Assembly: GCA_009760855.2 (NCBI GenBank)
Contig: WPIO01000125.1
Span: 236,001 to 300,000, forward strand
DNA: 64,000 nucleotides
Source: Cristatella mucedo
Taxonomy: Eukaryota > Bryozoa > Phylactolaemata > Cristatellidae
Direction of reading: 5' to 3'
The translations under genes were made by a program, and so were the position numbers. Under the pieces are notes generated by a model. The model made no database searches and was not told where the DNA came from. It saw only the letters and a program-made list of their open reading frames with translations. Shown here piece by piece: positions 23,433-35,865 of this stretch; positions within the stretch are counted from its first letter, which is position 1; each line of letters begins with the position of its first letter.

Positions 23433-25215
23433 TCACAATTAGGACTCTTCCTCGTGCTGATATAATCGCCAAGTCCAATCTAGGCTTTCATTTTTATGCA
23501 GATGACTCACATCTGTATCCTTGCTTTAATTCCACCCTTCCTTCCAGTACGTCAAACTCTCCCACATCCGTTGCTCAATTAATTGCTGACATACATACTT
23601 GGATAGCAGCATTTTCTCAAATTGAATGGCGAGAAAGCAAACTTGCTAGATGTGGGCAAACTAAGCGTAGCTCAGAAATTGGAAGCGTATCCCTCAAAAT
23701 GGGCTCCACCAGCATACTCCAGTAGTAATGTGAGTGTCCCGTTTCAATGTGACCTCTCACAAGACGAATTCATCGGCTCCACAGTAAAGTCTACCTACAT
23801 TCAGCTATATAACATCGCAAATTTCAGGCCTGCTTAAATAGGGATTACACAGCCAAGTTGTTCCATGCATTTGTGACATCCCGTCCCAGCTAGGCTTGTC
23901 GGTCGTGTGTGCCGCAGTTTCCACATTACCCCCTTCGGGCTTACTAACACTAGCTCCTAATCATGCAGTGCATAGATGCCTATGCACTCCCTCTTGCAGA
24001 TTTCTTTGCTAACTAAAATTTTGGGTTTCATTCTACGCCGACGACCTCTTTTACCGTTGTAAGCCTAGATCTACATTTGACTCAATAAATTCCCTTGCTG
24101 CTCCTTTCAACGACATCTATATTTGGAAGGCGTCAACTTCATTAAACTTAATGACTATAAGACCAATCTAATAGTTATTGGCAAGCCCAGACCCATTCTT
24201 AAATTTTGAGACCTCGTTCTTAAGATTGGTTGATATACCATCAAATAACTGACCTAGGCTTTCTATTCCAAAAATGACTCGCCACGGGACGAACACGCTG
24301 CCTCCACTGTCAAAAACCGGCTTAGATTCAGTTGAGGTGCACTAAGATGCTACCTATTAGCTTAAGATGCTACCTATTAAGTATCAAATCTACTTCAGGA
24401 TTCTCAGTCTGGCCTACAGGTCGCTTCACTCGCTTGCATCAGCCTACCAACGAACCCTCTTGCGCCTCCAGTCACGTGCTCTTGCACGAACCGCTCCTTG
24501 GCTTTCAGTCTTCTCTACCCCAGTCGTATCTCTCGTCGGACCAGAATTAAATAGAATTCATTTGGCAATCGGAAATTCATTTTGTATGCGCCCAAAGTCT
24601 GGTACTCGATTCCTGTCTCTGCGATCATCTGCATTGACTTTGCATCATTTAAGTTTCAGGTTAAGTTCAAGACGAATCTGGTCCGCTCAGCCTTTCATTT
24701 GCCCTAATGAACTTATCTTCTTTTTGTTTCCGGTGTGCTTCGCATATTTATTGCCGTATTTACTGCCCCGTCAGGCTGAGCATCGTACCACCAGCTTTTC
24801 GGAATCTAACTGTTTACCTATACTTCGAACAAACTTCAAATCCTTTGGAGACCGTGCATTTAGTTCGTATGCTCTCAAAGCCTGGAACTCACTCCCGACT
24901 TCTGTCACGACATCCCCTGACTTGACCACATTTTAAAAGAAATTAAAAACGCACCTACCATTCACAGCATTTTTGGGTCCCTTGGATTCAACCTTTATGT
25001 GCTTATGCGTGCTGACACTATGCATGTTGCCACTAACCATACTTGCATGCTGATACTGTACACGTCACCGCTAACTTTGTTATTCTTGTTGCCTATTGAA
25101 CATGCTACTAATAACAGTTCGATCATGTTTCCTTTGCCGCAAATGTAAAGCACCTAGAAAGAGATTTATTTCTCTGAGGGCGCTATATCAATTGTGTTAT
25201 TATTATTATTATCGC
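23433..25215 (+). mobile_element. LINE-A, 3' part of the nested complex (mosaic)
   Basis: Resumes TLPRADIIAKSNLGFHFYAD. A second YADD-region fragment follows at about 23960-24330 (FGFHFYADDLFYRCKP), so at least two LINE-A copies are merged. Then LPIKYQIYFRILSLAYRSLH, a C-terminal block of a diverged subfamily (24540-24700), and a typical LINE-A end (FKSFGDRAFSSYALKAWNSL) with hairpin tail and (ATT)n at 25145-25215. Confidence 0.85.
24343..24379 (+). repeat. 17-bp direct repeat, period 20
   Basis: TAAGATGCTACCTATTA at 24343-24359 and again at 24363-24379, inside decayed LINE-A at the LPI(K) codons. Confidence 0.9.
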
Positions 25216-25339
25216 ATAAGATTCAGTGCACGTTACTAATTGTGGGTTCAACTAACCGGCGGCCCTCAGTGTATTCTTGTAGGCAGTTGCATTCTGATTT
25301 ATGCATGATAGTTGTGTGCTTTTGCATTCTTGTCTAAGC

Positions 25340-25485
25340 ATGATATAAAATGACGATAAAACCGAACTGCTGCTCATAGGACATCCTAAGCGTGTGGCTG
25401 GATTAGAAGGCTTTGCTCTTCTAATGGGTGATGTTGTTGTGCGACCGTCAATACATGTTCGAAATTTAGGTTTTGTTTTCGACTA
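25340..25485 (+). mobile_element. LINE-B fragment (post-YADD region)
   Basis: DDKTELLLIGHPKRVAGLEG-like text up to RNLGFVFDY, then a jump back to RT N-terminal text at 25486. A truncated copy fused to another. Confidence 0.8.
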
Positions 25486-26950
25486 CATATTGAAAAGAAT
25501 GAAATGTCAGAAACATTTCAATCGGGGTTCCAGAGGCAGCACTCCACTGAAACTGCTCTCCTCCATGTTAACAATGACATTCTATGTGGTAAAGATGACG
25601 GGAATGTCACTGCCCTAGCTTTGCTAGATCTATCAGCTCCTTCGACGCCATTGGTCACGATGTCTTTTTAAGACGATTGAGAAAAACGATCGGTTTGGCA
25701 GGCAAGGCACTGGCGTGGTTTAATTCGTAATTATCTGATAGTGTTCAATCCGTGTCGTGTGGGGGTCAGGTCTCACACACGAGAAGGGTCACCTGTGGAG
25801 CCCCTCAAGGGTCCGTCCTCGGTGCCTTGCTGTTCTCCATTTATACACAACCTCTGGGAAAAGTGATTAAGGCCTACGAAATAGGATATCACTTTTATGC
25901 TGACGATACTCTGCTGTACTTGCCATTCAAACTGTCGGAATCTGCTGCAGCAACTGAGAAACTGAATGCTTGCCTTGCCGACATTCGATCCTGGATGTCG
26001 GAAATCACTTAAAACTAAGTTACGATAAAACAGAACTGCTGCTCATAGGACACCCTAAGCGTGTGGCTGGACTAAAAGGCTCTGGTCTTCTAATAGACTA
26101 TGCTGTTGTGCGACCATCACTACGTGCTCGAAATGTAGGTGCCGTTTTTGATAGCTGCCTAAATTTCAAAAGCTTCATTCAGAAGACTGCCCTTACAGCT
26201 AGCCATAACGTCCGATCAACTATCTTAAATAAATTAGGAGCTGCCTTCCACAGTGGCTTGAAAAACATTTAACTAGCTCATTAGTTCTGTCTCAGCTTGA
26301 TTATTGTAATTCCTTTTTGGCAGGGCTATCAAAAAAAGCAAGTAGGGGCCACTGCAGCTGGCTAAGAATATGGCTGCAAGGCTAGTTTTACATTCCTAGA
26401 GGTTTGACCGCGTTTCTTCTTTGCTAAAGGAGCTATGATGGATGCCGGATGATCAACGGATACAGAGCAAAGTTTTTATGTTGACCCACAAGGCTCGCCA
26501 CGGCTTGGCTCCTCCATAATTAGCTGAACTGCTGCACCAGTTTCAGCCTCTTTGTGCCCTCTTGTTCTGTATGGACAATAAATTAGCTGTCCATTCCTCC
26601 GCTTAAAGACCGTGGGCGACAGAAGCTTTAGCACTGCAGGTCCTATACTGTGGAACTCGCTTCCACGATTCTTACGCAACGGCAACTGCTCTCGTTCTGC
26701 CGACTTTGGCTCATCCTTTTCAGTGGTCCTGGGCTGCTATTTATATTCTAGTCACTACCTCAACTGCTCTCCTGACTCTGCTACGCTTCCCTCTTTCTCT
26801 TTCTTTCGTGAGACGAAGTCAGTTGGCTACTGTTTGCGTACCGAAAGCCGCTTAGGGTGTGAGTGTGCTATACAAAACTCTCCTGCGTAACACCCACATG
26901 GTCTTTGTGGCTTTGTGGAGTTAAAGACTGAGATAAATTACATTACATAG
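25486..26950 (+). mobile_element. LINE-B, 5'-truncated copy with intact YADD
   Basis: Begins near [20 protein letters not shown] (frameshifted) and continues CGAPQGSVLGALLFSIYTQP, YHFYADDTLLYL (YADD at 25896-25907), RSWMSEIT, and the C-terminus VGDRSFSTAGPILWNSLPRF to ECAIQNSPA. The tail ATTACATTACAT ends near 26950. Frameshifts elsewhere make it inactive. Confidence 0.92.
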
Positions 26951-26959
26951 CATACCGTA

Positions 26960-27280
26960 CATAATAATAATAATAATACATTTGATAAAGCGCCCTCAGA
27001 GAACTCAATCTCTCTCTAGGCGCTTTACATCTGGTGGAAAGGAACCGAGATCGAATGGTGAGTGGTTTCATGCTTGATAAACAACATGAATAACATGGGT
27101 AGGGGTGACAGGCACAGGGTCGGCATGCAAGTGTGGTTAGTGGCAGCATGCACAATGTCAGCACGCATAAGCACATTAATGACAATCAAAGGGACCAGCT
27201 AAATGCTGTTATAAATAGGTGCGTTTTTAAGTTCTTTTTAAATGCGGTCAAGTCAGGGGATGTCGTGACGCAAGTCAGTA
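26960..27280 (-). mobile_element. LINE-A 3' end, tail to tail with LINE-B
   Basis: (ATT)n and hairpin at 26965-27030, the 3' UTR, and FKKNLKT-type codons up to 27280. Confidence 0.9.
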
Positions 27281-27689
27281 CATGTCCTTAACCCTTGTTT
27301 ATTGCTTCTGTTGCAGCGATTTTTATAGAGTACCTGCACAGATGAAATAATAACAGTGATTAAGATTATTATAATAGTTTTGGATTCCCAACCGATTGCA
27401 GCATTCTAAACATTCAGCTCATTCTAAATTCCTACATGGATCATAACATTGTTCATCAGTTAATGGGCAGAATGATAAAGGACATATAATGCAACACTTG
27501 TAGCCGTCAAGACCTCCTGGTCTGGAGTAGTGTAAGCTTAAGGCCGGTTGGGAAATGAATCCAACAAAACGCAGATGTGCTAGTTTCTACTCTTAGTAGT
27601 ATTCAGATGCCCAGCTATATCAGCAGTGACTCACTTCATCTGACGAAGCTGTAACGTTGCACTGGATTACGGTAGGCATATCCTGAAGT
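27281..27689. other. No gene recognised
   Basis: AT-rich intergenic DNA between LINE fragments. Confidence 0.5.
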
Positions 27690-27815
27690 CTGCCAGCTAT
27701 CGAATGCCTACCGAAAGCCGCTCAGGCTGCGAGTGCGCTATACAAAACTCTCCTGCGTAGCAGCCACCTAGTCTTTGTGGCTTTGTGGAGTTACAGACGG
27801 AGATACATTACATCA
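27690..27815 (+). mobile_element. LINE-B 3' end fragment
   Basis: RMPTESRSGCECAIQNSPA, stop, 3' UTR, TACATTACAT. Confidence 0.88.
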
Positions 27816-28067
27816 TTTTATAATATGCTCGAAAAGGTTTTTGCATCACTCTTCGTTATCCCGACGCATGCCAACCGAATAGAGCCACTGCCTCAAGTGG
27901 CTCAGTGTCTTCCTAACCCCGAGGTGTCCGGCCGGAAGCGCTATCGTTCGACTCTGTCAGAACTACGAAGTCTTTCCTAAGCGCCACGGTCAACAAGTTG
28001 CGATAAGGCTATTTTTAGATACCCTTTTTCGCTGCAGAAGTTCCTGACGTAGTCTAAGCATGTCTCA

Positions 28068-28499
28068 TTGCGACCACTAATACTTAGCGGCTTGGCTATT
28101 ACGAGAGACCTTGGCCCGTGCGGGACGCTATTGCTCCGCTTTCACGTGTCTACTGCATCGGCGGCTGCAGGTTCTCTTTTTTCTCCTGCTTGTGCGCAAC
28201 ACCTACCAAAGCCTCTGCAGCGTGCTTTCAACCCTACTCCGATATCGTGCAGCAATAATTTGACCCCTGTCCTCCTTACCCGCACAATGCTTGCACTCAA
28301 TGGGACCGGGCCTGCGGCTCAGGCTGTCAGCATTTCCCGAGCGGCCGTTCCGGCGCTACGATCTAGCTTTCCAACGCACCTGGCGAGCTGCTCCTCTGGG
28401 TATCCGAGTTTAAGCCATTTAAACAACACGCGACGAGCTCGAATCACGATGCGAGCCCCATACTGGTTGGTATTGATGGAAATAATTCAGACTTTTTAA
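28068..28499 (+). CDS. Open frame of 143 codons, unrecognised, doubtful
   Basis: The longest plus-strand open frame not made of LINE or simple repeat (MRPLILSGLAITRDLGPCGT onward; Ser, Ala, Leu and Pro-rich). It lies just right of a LINE-B tail. No conserved motif, signal peptide or splice context is convincing, so its openness may come from GC content. Confidence 0.12.
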   Translation: MRPLILSGLAITRDLGPCGTLLLRFHVSTASAAAGSLFSPACAQHLPKPLQRAFNPTPISCSNNLTPVLLTRTMLALNGTGPAAQAVSISRAAVPALRSSFPTHLASCSSGYPSLSHLNNTRRARITMRAPYWLVLMEIIQTF

Positions 28500-29124
28500 G
28501 TTGGCTGACAATTCTGTTTGGTCTTTTGGATACGCAAGCTGGAAGCCTCATCCGGCAGAGACTTCCACCGGAGAACACAGCGTGCGCTACTTTTCGTACT
28601 CTCAGGTCTACGGTAGGTCAGAATGACCGCTAATTATCGCGTGAATTCGTGGATTCGCAATATAAAAAAGAGCCTCGTTTTCGAATGGTCTTCTGTTGCG
28701 TGCGACTGCTCACACATACACAAACTTAACAATGGCGACTAAGGTGGAATTCGGACAACACGCGCGAGACATTGAATACGGTATCATTTGTACATATCTC
28801 AATCTGTAACTCTGGCCAACGGCCAAGTGAGAATGCTACTCAGGAGAGTTTTCTATAGAGCATTCAAAGCCCAGGCGGTGTCGCGTCATCTGGTAGTACG
28901 CGACCTCCGCCGGTGCTTGGGAAGTCAGCGAAAGGCATTGCCGCGCCTGCAGTTTCCCGAGGATATTAGATGCACCCAGACTTGTAGAAATTGATCTCGG
29001 AGGATGGGCGAAGAGAAACCATCTCGGAGGAACTCGGTCCAGAAGCGTAGCATCCTTCAGGGTAAGCACTTTTCTGCTCGTAAAATGGCAGTCTCTGTCT
29101 GACAAAAACGGAGGGCCTCCCGGT
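28500..29124. other. No gene recognised; contains a LINE-B scrap
   Basis: At 28830-28895 the minus strand reads HRLGFECSIENSPE and stop, a decayed LINE-B C-terminus. The rest is unassigned. Confidence 0.5.
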
Positions 29125-29290
29125 AGACAACGTTACCCCTAACCATCTTATTCACGTTGTTTATCAAGCATGATATTACTCACCATTCAATTGCATTTCC
29201 CTTTGCAGCAAATGTAAAACGCCTAGAAAGAGATTGAGTTCTCCGAGGGCGCTTAATCAAGTGCATTATCATTATTATTATTATTATTTC
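29125..29290 (+). mobile_element. LINE-A 3' UTR and tail
   Basis: CCTAACCATCTTATTCACGT..., TTTGCAGCAAATGTAAAACG, then hairpin and (ATT)n. Confidence 0.9.
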
Positions 29291-29291
29291 C

Positions 29292-29579
29292 CTAGTAAGG
29301 AGGATTTCTCCGACTTTCCTGCTTGATCTCTATTGTACAAGCGGCGGAGATATCGGTAAAGGCAGAGTCTGTAGATACTATGGCGCTTGTCTTATTTAGT
29401 CCGGACATGACTTCGTATTCTGACATATCAGCAAATCGGGTGCCGATGCTTTCCGCAGTATCAGCAGCTGCTGCCACTCGGCCAGTTTGCCATAGCAAGG
29501 TTGATGTTGACTTCTCCTGCAAAGTTGAGTTGAAGTAGGCAGCAATCACTTCATCATGCGAAGCAACTGTCTGAAACAT
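29292..29579 (-). CDS. Open frame of 95 codons, minus strand, unrecognised
   Basis: The minus-strand frame starts MFQTVASHDEVIAAYFN and runs through a Ser/Thr/Ala-rich sequence to a TAG just beside the LINE-A tail at 29290. TTTCAG just after the ATG could instead be a splice acceptor. Composition is protein-like and not from the repeat families here, but the opposite strand is also open for 71 codons. It may be an exon or the end of a lost element. No function can be given. Confidence 0.2.
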   Translation of the reverse strand: MFQTVASHDEVIAAYFNSTLQEKSTSTLLWQTGRVAAAADTAESIGTRFADMSEYEVMSGLNKTSAIVSTDSAFTDISAACTIEIKQESRRNPPY

Positions 29580-30154
29580 TACTAATAGCGCAGGGTCTCG
29601 TTGATCTTTGGCAACGGTGCAAGCCTTTCTCTGCTATGTTATTAATAGCCCGAATCTCTTAACCCGCCATCTCTCGGTACCATCTTCCTAACTAACCCAA
29701 CTTAAAAAGGCCAAGGATAAGATGACTCTTCAGCAACTCCTTGCTTCACGCAATCAATCATCCATCACTCTCTGTAGCTCTTCTCGCTGCTGTTTCCACG
29801 CTTCGCGTCTCGACGTGGCCGTTCGATAGTTTCGATGTTGCCAAACTCAACGAAATCGGCGCATCCCAAGTCACGATTACGATACGAAAACGCCTATGTG
29901 TGACGCACTAGAAAGCTCTCGACCTCTGAAGATTCTTTTACTGTCAAGTGTCAAGTGAGTGTCAAGTGAGCGGTGCTGCTTCGACTGTACAGATGCTCAG
30001 GATCAGGCGGCAGCTCATCGTCGACGACGTTTCCGCTGGTGGCTTCACGTGCCTCGCGCACCTCCGCACATGTCCCCATATGAGTGCTCCGGTGCTGCGG
30101 GTCCGCGGCTCGCTAGAAACACCTGCTACGCTAAATGTACCGCGTAATATAATT

Positions 30155-30300
30155 GACATAGTTCATTTGCAAAGCGCCCTAAGAGAACTCAATCTCCATT
30201 CAGGCGCTTCACGTATACCACGGGGCTCGAAACTGCGACCTCGGCCAGACCTTAGTCGAGGCGAGCACCTTAATCGCTGAGCGAAACAGCTCGACTCCCT
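30155..30300 (-). mobile_element. SINE-1 (tRNA-derived, LINE-A-type tail)
   Basis: Minus strand: GCGATTAAGGTGCTCGCC (box A region), TTTCGAGCCCC (box B), then GTGAAGCGCCTGAATGGAGA and GGGCGCTTT. Matches the plus-strand copy at 40803 over its whole length. Confidence 0.8.
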
Positions 30301-32549
30301 CGACTCTCCAGCAGTACTTGCCACGCGTTGGCGGACTAGCGAAATTACGGGCTCTGTATTTGTGGCCCACGCTCCAGAGTTCGGTAGCCGCCGAAGCCTG
30401 CTCTTGTTGCACTTGTTGCTCTTGTTACACGAGCGACAGGATCTACACAGCCAAGCCATGACGCTATATTCACCTGGCCTAGAGGAAGTGTTCTTAGATC
30501 TTTCGCCTAAGCGCTTGCTGGCAACCATTGCCGGCAAGCCTTTGCTGGAGTCCATTACTGGATACTGCCAGTCGGAGTATCGTTTTAGCAGACAATGATG
30601 TCTGCTGAAACGATTGTTTGTGTATTGTAAGCATTACTCGCCGATGCCTGCTACGCATTATTTGCGGATGCCCCGCGACGAAGCGTGAGAAATCGCAGCT
30701 TCAGGCTATTGTAGCTTTCTTTGAATGTCGATAAACCGCGCTTGAACTTTGATTCACCTTTTTAAGTACAAAACGGCAGCCCATTAAAGCCAACTCGGTT
30801 CCAACCTTCGCCGTTCGAAAGAAGCCAATGCAGCCAGTTACGATCACCGTGCCATCTACCATGCCGGCGGCATGGGACTAGAAAGACCTCGGCGTCTAGA
30901 GATGTCTAGATCATGGTTTGGGGAAGGGGTTTCAACATCGCGAAAACTCGTGCCATTTTAGCTGCCTATTGATGCAAGGGGTAGAGAACTCCGAGCCTGC
31001 GCCTGCGTAGCTATCGAGTTGCTGCTGTGCACAGCGCTCACGCACTAAACCAACCGTACGATGCCTCTGTAAGCGTTCTGCTTTTGCACTGCGTGCGGAG
31101 CTCTTACACTTACGCAACTTCCTCCGTTCCGCCTACTCCCACGGTTCAAGCTCCGCATGCTGTATTACGTACCGGCCAGCAAGCTCTTGCTAACCATAGG
31201 TCCTAACTGTTAATAGCTAGATGGCAACTTTAGCTGTCTTATCACTCCAATTCAACACCTTCCGTCACGCCTCAATAATAATTGAAGGCCATTCTATGGC
31301 GCCGTAAGAGAACTAAATCTCTATCCTGGCACTTTATAGCTGCTACCGGAGAATGTTCTTGCAAGCAGTCAAGTGAAGCCCGTTCTCCTTGCGCCCTTTT
31401 CGAGACGCTGAAGGTCATTACCCATCAGACCTGATATGTGTGTGTCACCTTCTTCCAACCTTGTATTCTATTTCGTAATAGCATTTTCATACTGAAATGC
31501 TGACGCCTTAAACGTCGGAAGGTTTTTTCCAGATAATTCAAAGTAGCCTAAAGAAAATGTCGACATCACAAGTGTAATCTTTGAGACTGTGCCCAGTCTT
31601 CCCGCAGCACATTTCTTCCCGAGATCTGCAATTTTTCGATCGCTGTTCAAAACTTTTGAAACACGCGGCCGTAGTCGTCCTTGGATTCAAAAATTTATGC
31701 CTACAGTGTACATGCGAAATAGACAAACTGCAAACCGCTGAAGACCAACCAGAACTGTGTGAATTGAATTGCCATTTCTTTCACTTGTAAAGGGTTCAAA
31801 CATCTCGTTGGTTTTCGGGGCACTATTGCATTTAAAAAGTTAAGTTTATCCAACATTGTGCGAAGAAGTGGCATCGCCAGCTTTAAAAGCAACCTGCAGT
31901 TGCTTTTTTGCTATTTCGCTAGCGGCCACGCTGGGGTCTTAGCAGGCTGACCATGTTGATAATCGACGGACAGAAAATCTTGCGTGCCTGGAATACCTTC
32001 AGACGGCGGCTGATTTGACATGTGCCACACACGAAACAATATTTTCTGACAAATCTTGAAGATAATATGTCTCACGAAAGTGAATATGGTAATAACACAA
32101 ATCATGCTATGAATATCCAGTAATACATCTCTTGTGCCTTCCTGTACGGAAACTTGAAGTCATATTGTTAAACTAAGGCAGCCCAGTGACGAGACCACGC
32201 ATGACTAAAATTAATTATAAAACCGTGGCCCGTGGAAAAGTACAGGACGTTCCAGTGTTGTACTGCAATGCAAGTGTGTGCGTCCGCTGATCTAGTGGTG
32301 AGCCTTGCTTCCGGGCAAACACGTGAGCCCGCGACATGGGTGGCGAGGTGCTTTCGCCTGTACCTGCTACTCACACCTGCTTTACCTGCCTTTACGGCCT
32401 CAACTGAAGCGCTCACATCTTTCCTCATGGACGAGACTTTGCTCACTGAACTTTGACGGTACGGCGCTCGTTGTGCTTCTTCCTTAGTCTCAGTTTCAGC
32501 CTCCTCCCTCCTCGCGCTCTCAGGTCCTATGTGAGCACGAAGTTAGCCG
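30301..32549. other. No gene firmly recognised
   Basis: Holds a 78-codon plus frame at 30362-30598, a LINE-A-like tail scrap at about 31285-31340 (minus), and a tRNA-like TCTAGTGGTGAGCCTTGC at about 32291. None is strong enough for a gene call. Confidence 0.4.
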
Positions 32550-32905
32550 TTCCATTCCTCCGCTTAAAGACAGCTGGCGACAGTTAGCTCTGCAGGACTG
32601 TGAAGCTCGCTTCCGCGATTCTTACGCAACGACAACCACTCTGCTGCTGCCGACTATGGCTCATCCTTTTCAGCGGTCCTCCTGAGCTGCTACTGCTTCC
32701 ATGCAATTCACTACCTCGACTGCTATCCTGACTCTGTTATGCTTCCCAATTTCTCTTTGTTTCCCTTTTGCGTGAGATCAAGTCTGTTGGCTACCGAATG
32801 CGCACCAAAAGCCGCTTAGGTTGTGAGTGCACTTTGCAAAACTCTCCTGCCTAACACCCACATAGTCTTTGTGGAGTTGCAGACGGAGATACATTACATT
32901 GGTCT
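32550..32905 (+). mobile_element. LINE-B 3' end, decayed
   Basis: CCTCCGCTTAAAGACAGCTG through SLPRFLRNDNHS-like text to the 3' UTR and TACATTACATT. Confidence 0.85.
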
Positions 32906-34589
32906 CTTGCTGTTGTCAAGTTTGTCTCATGCGACGTTTCTGTTGAGTTCCTGCAGTACGATGTTGAGTGCCTTCCTCATTTGCTTCTTTTTTTCTCGTC
33001 GATATCCGCAATAGGCATGCTTGCATTCTGTTCACCTTCCTTCTTTTGCTAAGGACTTATTACCGTGAAAGACTTCTCCCTCCAAAATCCCGGATGGAAA
33101 CTACAGGATTTTGTTTGTCCTTGGTAGCTCTCCAAGCTAGAATATCTGTCTTTAGCTCAGGAGTCTTCAAAAGACAGTATAATTAGATATGGGTAAATTA
33201 TGGTTGAAACTCTGTGATAATTGCATGTATTGGATGCGATTAGCTCCTTTTAATTGGAATCCACTGCTAGTATTGCAGAGAATGGCTATTAGAAAACTAT
33301 ATACGCTTCCGTTTACCACTATTTACCTTGAAGAGAGAAATGAATGGTGCATTAAACGCTTAGCTTGATTACGTGAAGTTTGCGTGCGGCATGCGCACCT
33401 TGCTAAGTTGAGGCGGGCTCTCTTCATATCGGTCAGCGCCGGCAAGCGAATTAGCTGCAATTTCCGTTTAATATGACGTGTGTTTAAATGATTTATATTT
33501 ACATAACCCGCATACGTGAATTCGTGTAGGACTCACGTTGGTAAATCCAAAATTATAGAGGTTTATTTTTCCAGTAGTGGGTCAGAAGATGAGAATTCTT
33601 CAGCGCAATTTGATATATAAAATTTGCCATTGGTGACGTGCGTTAAGAGCTGGTGGTGCTGTAAGCTTATCAATAAAATCTGCCTCCCTCCGATTAAGTC
33701 GCACTTGTTCATGATCAGAGCGATTTGGAAAAACTGTTACTTAATCTGTGCGTGTGCTGAAAGTTAGGTTGAAAAAATAGCTACAATTCGTGCAAAGCTA
33801 CAATTTCTAACCCAAATATAACAAGTTTGGACTTGTGATGATCAAACAATTAATGCACTGGATTGTAAGCTCTGCTGTGATTGGTTTAAAAGCTGCCCGG
33901 GTTGATGCTAAATATTTTGCCCGACTTTTGGAGAACCATGGATATGATTTTGGCGGCGCTACGAAAGCGACATTTCGAGCCTCTTGAACTTGAAATAATT
34001 GTGAATCGGTCAACAAAGGCTTGGTTTCCCCGTGATTCTTGATGTTTAAGAACAATATTAATTCTTATTCTTTCGCACTAATCAGAATCGGAGAGTAAAT
34101 ACTGCTGCCCTGTAGATTACGAGTATAGTACAGTGCTAGTATCCAGAAGCCCTGCCACCAGCAGCACTTACGTTGCAGAATACAAAATGAATTACTCTAA
34201 CGACTTGGCCGCCTGGCATTTAGTTCTTTTATCCACGGGCTTTTATATTTACATTTCAATGACAGGTATAAAAAATTATCATTTGTTGCTTTCCTGTCCA
34301 TTCTCCGAAATACAGAAATGAATAAAGACACGATCACTCAGCTGAAAGCTGTGCTGAACAGATTGTTATGTCCAAAGCTGAGAATTAAATAATACTAATT
34401 CAATGCAGAGGGGCAACAGGCGCCGGATGCGGATTCCAGACTAAAGGCCCAATCACTGTCAGATTTTAATTTAGTGATGGAAAGGAAAGAAGGCCGAATG
34501 GAGGCCGAGTAGTGGGTGGTTCGAGACCACGTGACTGAAGGAGCAGAGGGATCGGGTAGGTCAAGGCTGGCATGAGCGAGCGAAGCGAC
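32906..34589. other. No gene firmly recognised
   Basis: AT-rich, repeat-poor DNA with the 82-codon minus frame at 33807-34055. Nothing else supportable. Confidence 0.4.
33807..34055 (-). CDS. Open frame of 82 codons, minus strand, unrecognised
   Basis: The frame reads MFLNIKNHGETKPLLTDSQL and later VAFVAPPKSYPWFSKSRAKY. It lies in a repeat-poor stretch and has a balanced composition, but no strong splice signal, polyadenylation signal or homologue I recognise. Listed as an open frame only. Confidence 0.12.
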   Translation of the reverse strand: MFLNIKNHGETKPLLTDSQLFQVQEARNVAFVAPPKSYPWFSKSRAKYLASTRAAFKPITAELTIQCINCLIITSPNLLYLG

Positions 34590-35140
34590 CGGATGCTAGA
34601 AAGAGGATCCTGTAGTCGATTAAATTCTCAAAAGGAAGGAGCGTATGAAGCTAAGACGAATCGAGCGGATTTGGCAGCTACGCCGATGAAGACGGACCAG
34701 ATAAGCTGCTGACTTTTGCACCAGTTGCCGACGATCAAGAGCACAGGCCGAGAGGGCTGAATAAAGAGAATTGCAGTAATCTTTATGAGCTACTACAACA
34801 CATGAACTATTTTGGCTGTCATGCTCTTATCTAAGCAAGCCCTATTTACGCCAATTTTAGATGATTCCGAATTGACAGCGAACGCAATGAGGGAATCACA
34901 TGACAAGTCGTTCACGAATAGCACGCCCAGATTACGGGCGGACGTCACGAGAGCTACGCTGGATGAGCCAATCTCAAGGCAGGTGAGGTCTTGCAATTAG
35001 AGGATCATTTAAGGCTTGGCCTTACTAGTAAGTTGGTCCTGTCTTCGCTAAGCTTCACATGGTTAGCGGCCGTTCAATGTGCCAACGAAATCGATGCAAG
35101 CTGTAAGGGAATTGACTCAGATGTAGAGGCAACGCTTAAA
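34590..35140 (-). mobile_element. LINE-A2 (diverged relative of LINE-A), C-terminal fragment
   Basis: Minus strand: LEIGSSSVALVTSARNLGVL, NRACLDKSMTAKIVHVL, and NSLYSALSACALDR-type text. Resembles the copy at 57010-57960 more than LINE-A itself. Confidence 0.75.
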
Positions 35141-35865
35141 AGGGTCTAAGGATAGGCACGGTAGACGTAAAAGCAAGAAAATTATAATAATCTCTACCAA
35201 CTATTAAGATATGCATAATTCTATAAAATATCATTTTCTGAATTATATTTGATTGAATTATTTAAGGGTGTATTTTCGCTGTGCGAAATTTAACCTTCGC
35301 AACAACTATGACTTAAAAAATTCGCAGTCCATCTTATGTACGTGTATAGCTGATTTTGTAAACTCTCCGAGGTTAAAGAAAGCAGCAGCAATAGCCAATG
35401 CAATTAAGACGTCTAAGCCTCTTCTTTTCTTCTGATTTATTCCTACCTTCCTCAATGTACCTTTCCTCGGCACACCTCTCTCGCACGCTCGCTCCCTTTC
35501 TGCGTGTGTAATCGTCCGAGTCTCCCGGCGACACTCTCTCTACCTTTTCTGTCTGTCCCTGCCTGCGTCGACATACCTAATGTTAGCCGAAAGCACAATG
35601 AACACGACTGGAGGTGAGGCCCACGCACAGCCAAGCGCCAGTAGGACGCACGCAGCTCTCTACGAGGCAAACAAAATCTGTCCTCCCTGCTCGCCACCGC
35701 CTGCACGGTTTGTGGACCTTGCCTTGTCCCTGTGGCTCGGACAAGCGCGCTGATAGAGGATCGCTAGAAAGCCCTAAGTTGTCTCCCATTGGTCTTTCCA
35801 CCACTTAAGGTCGAGGTGTTCTCATTTCACTGTCCAGGTAGCGGGTTTCAGTAGAGCTGAAATTA
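35141..35865. other. No gene recognised
   Basis: AT-rich at first, with a GC-richer patch at 35580-35780 open on both strands. Nothing supportable. Confidence 0.45.

Noticed and set aside
32290-32350. tRNA-like TCTAGTGGTGAGCCTTGC as another SINE head
   Set aside because: No clear box B and no SINE tail follows.
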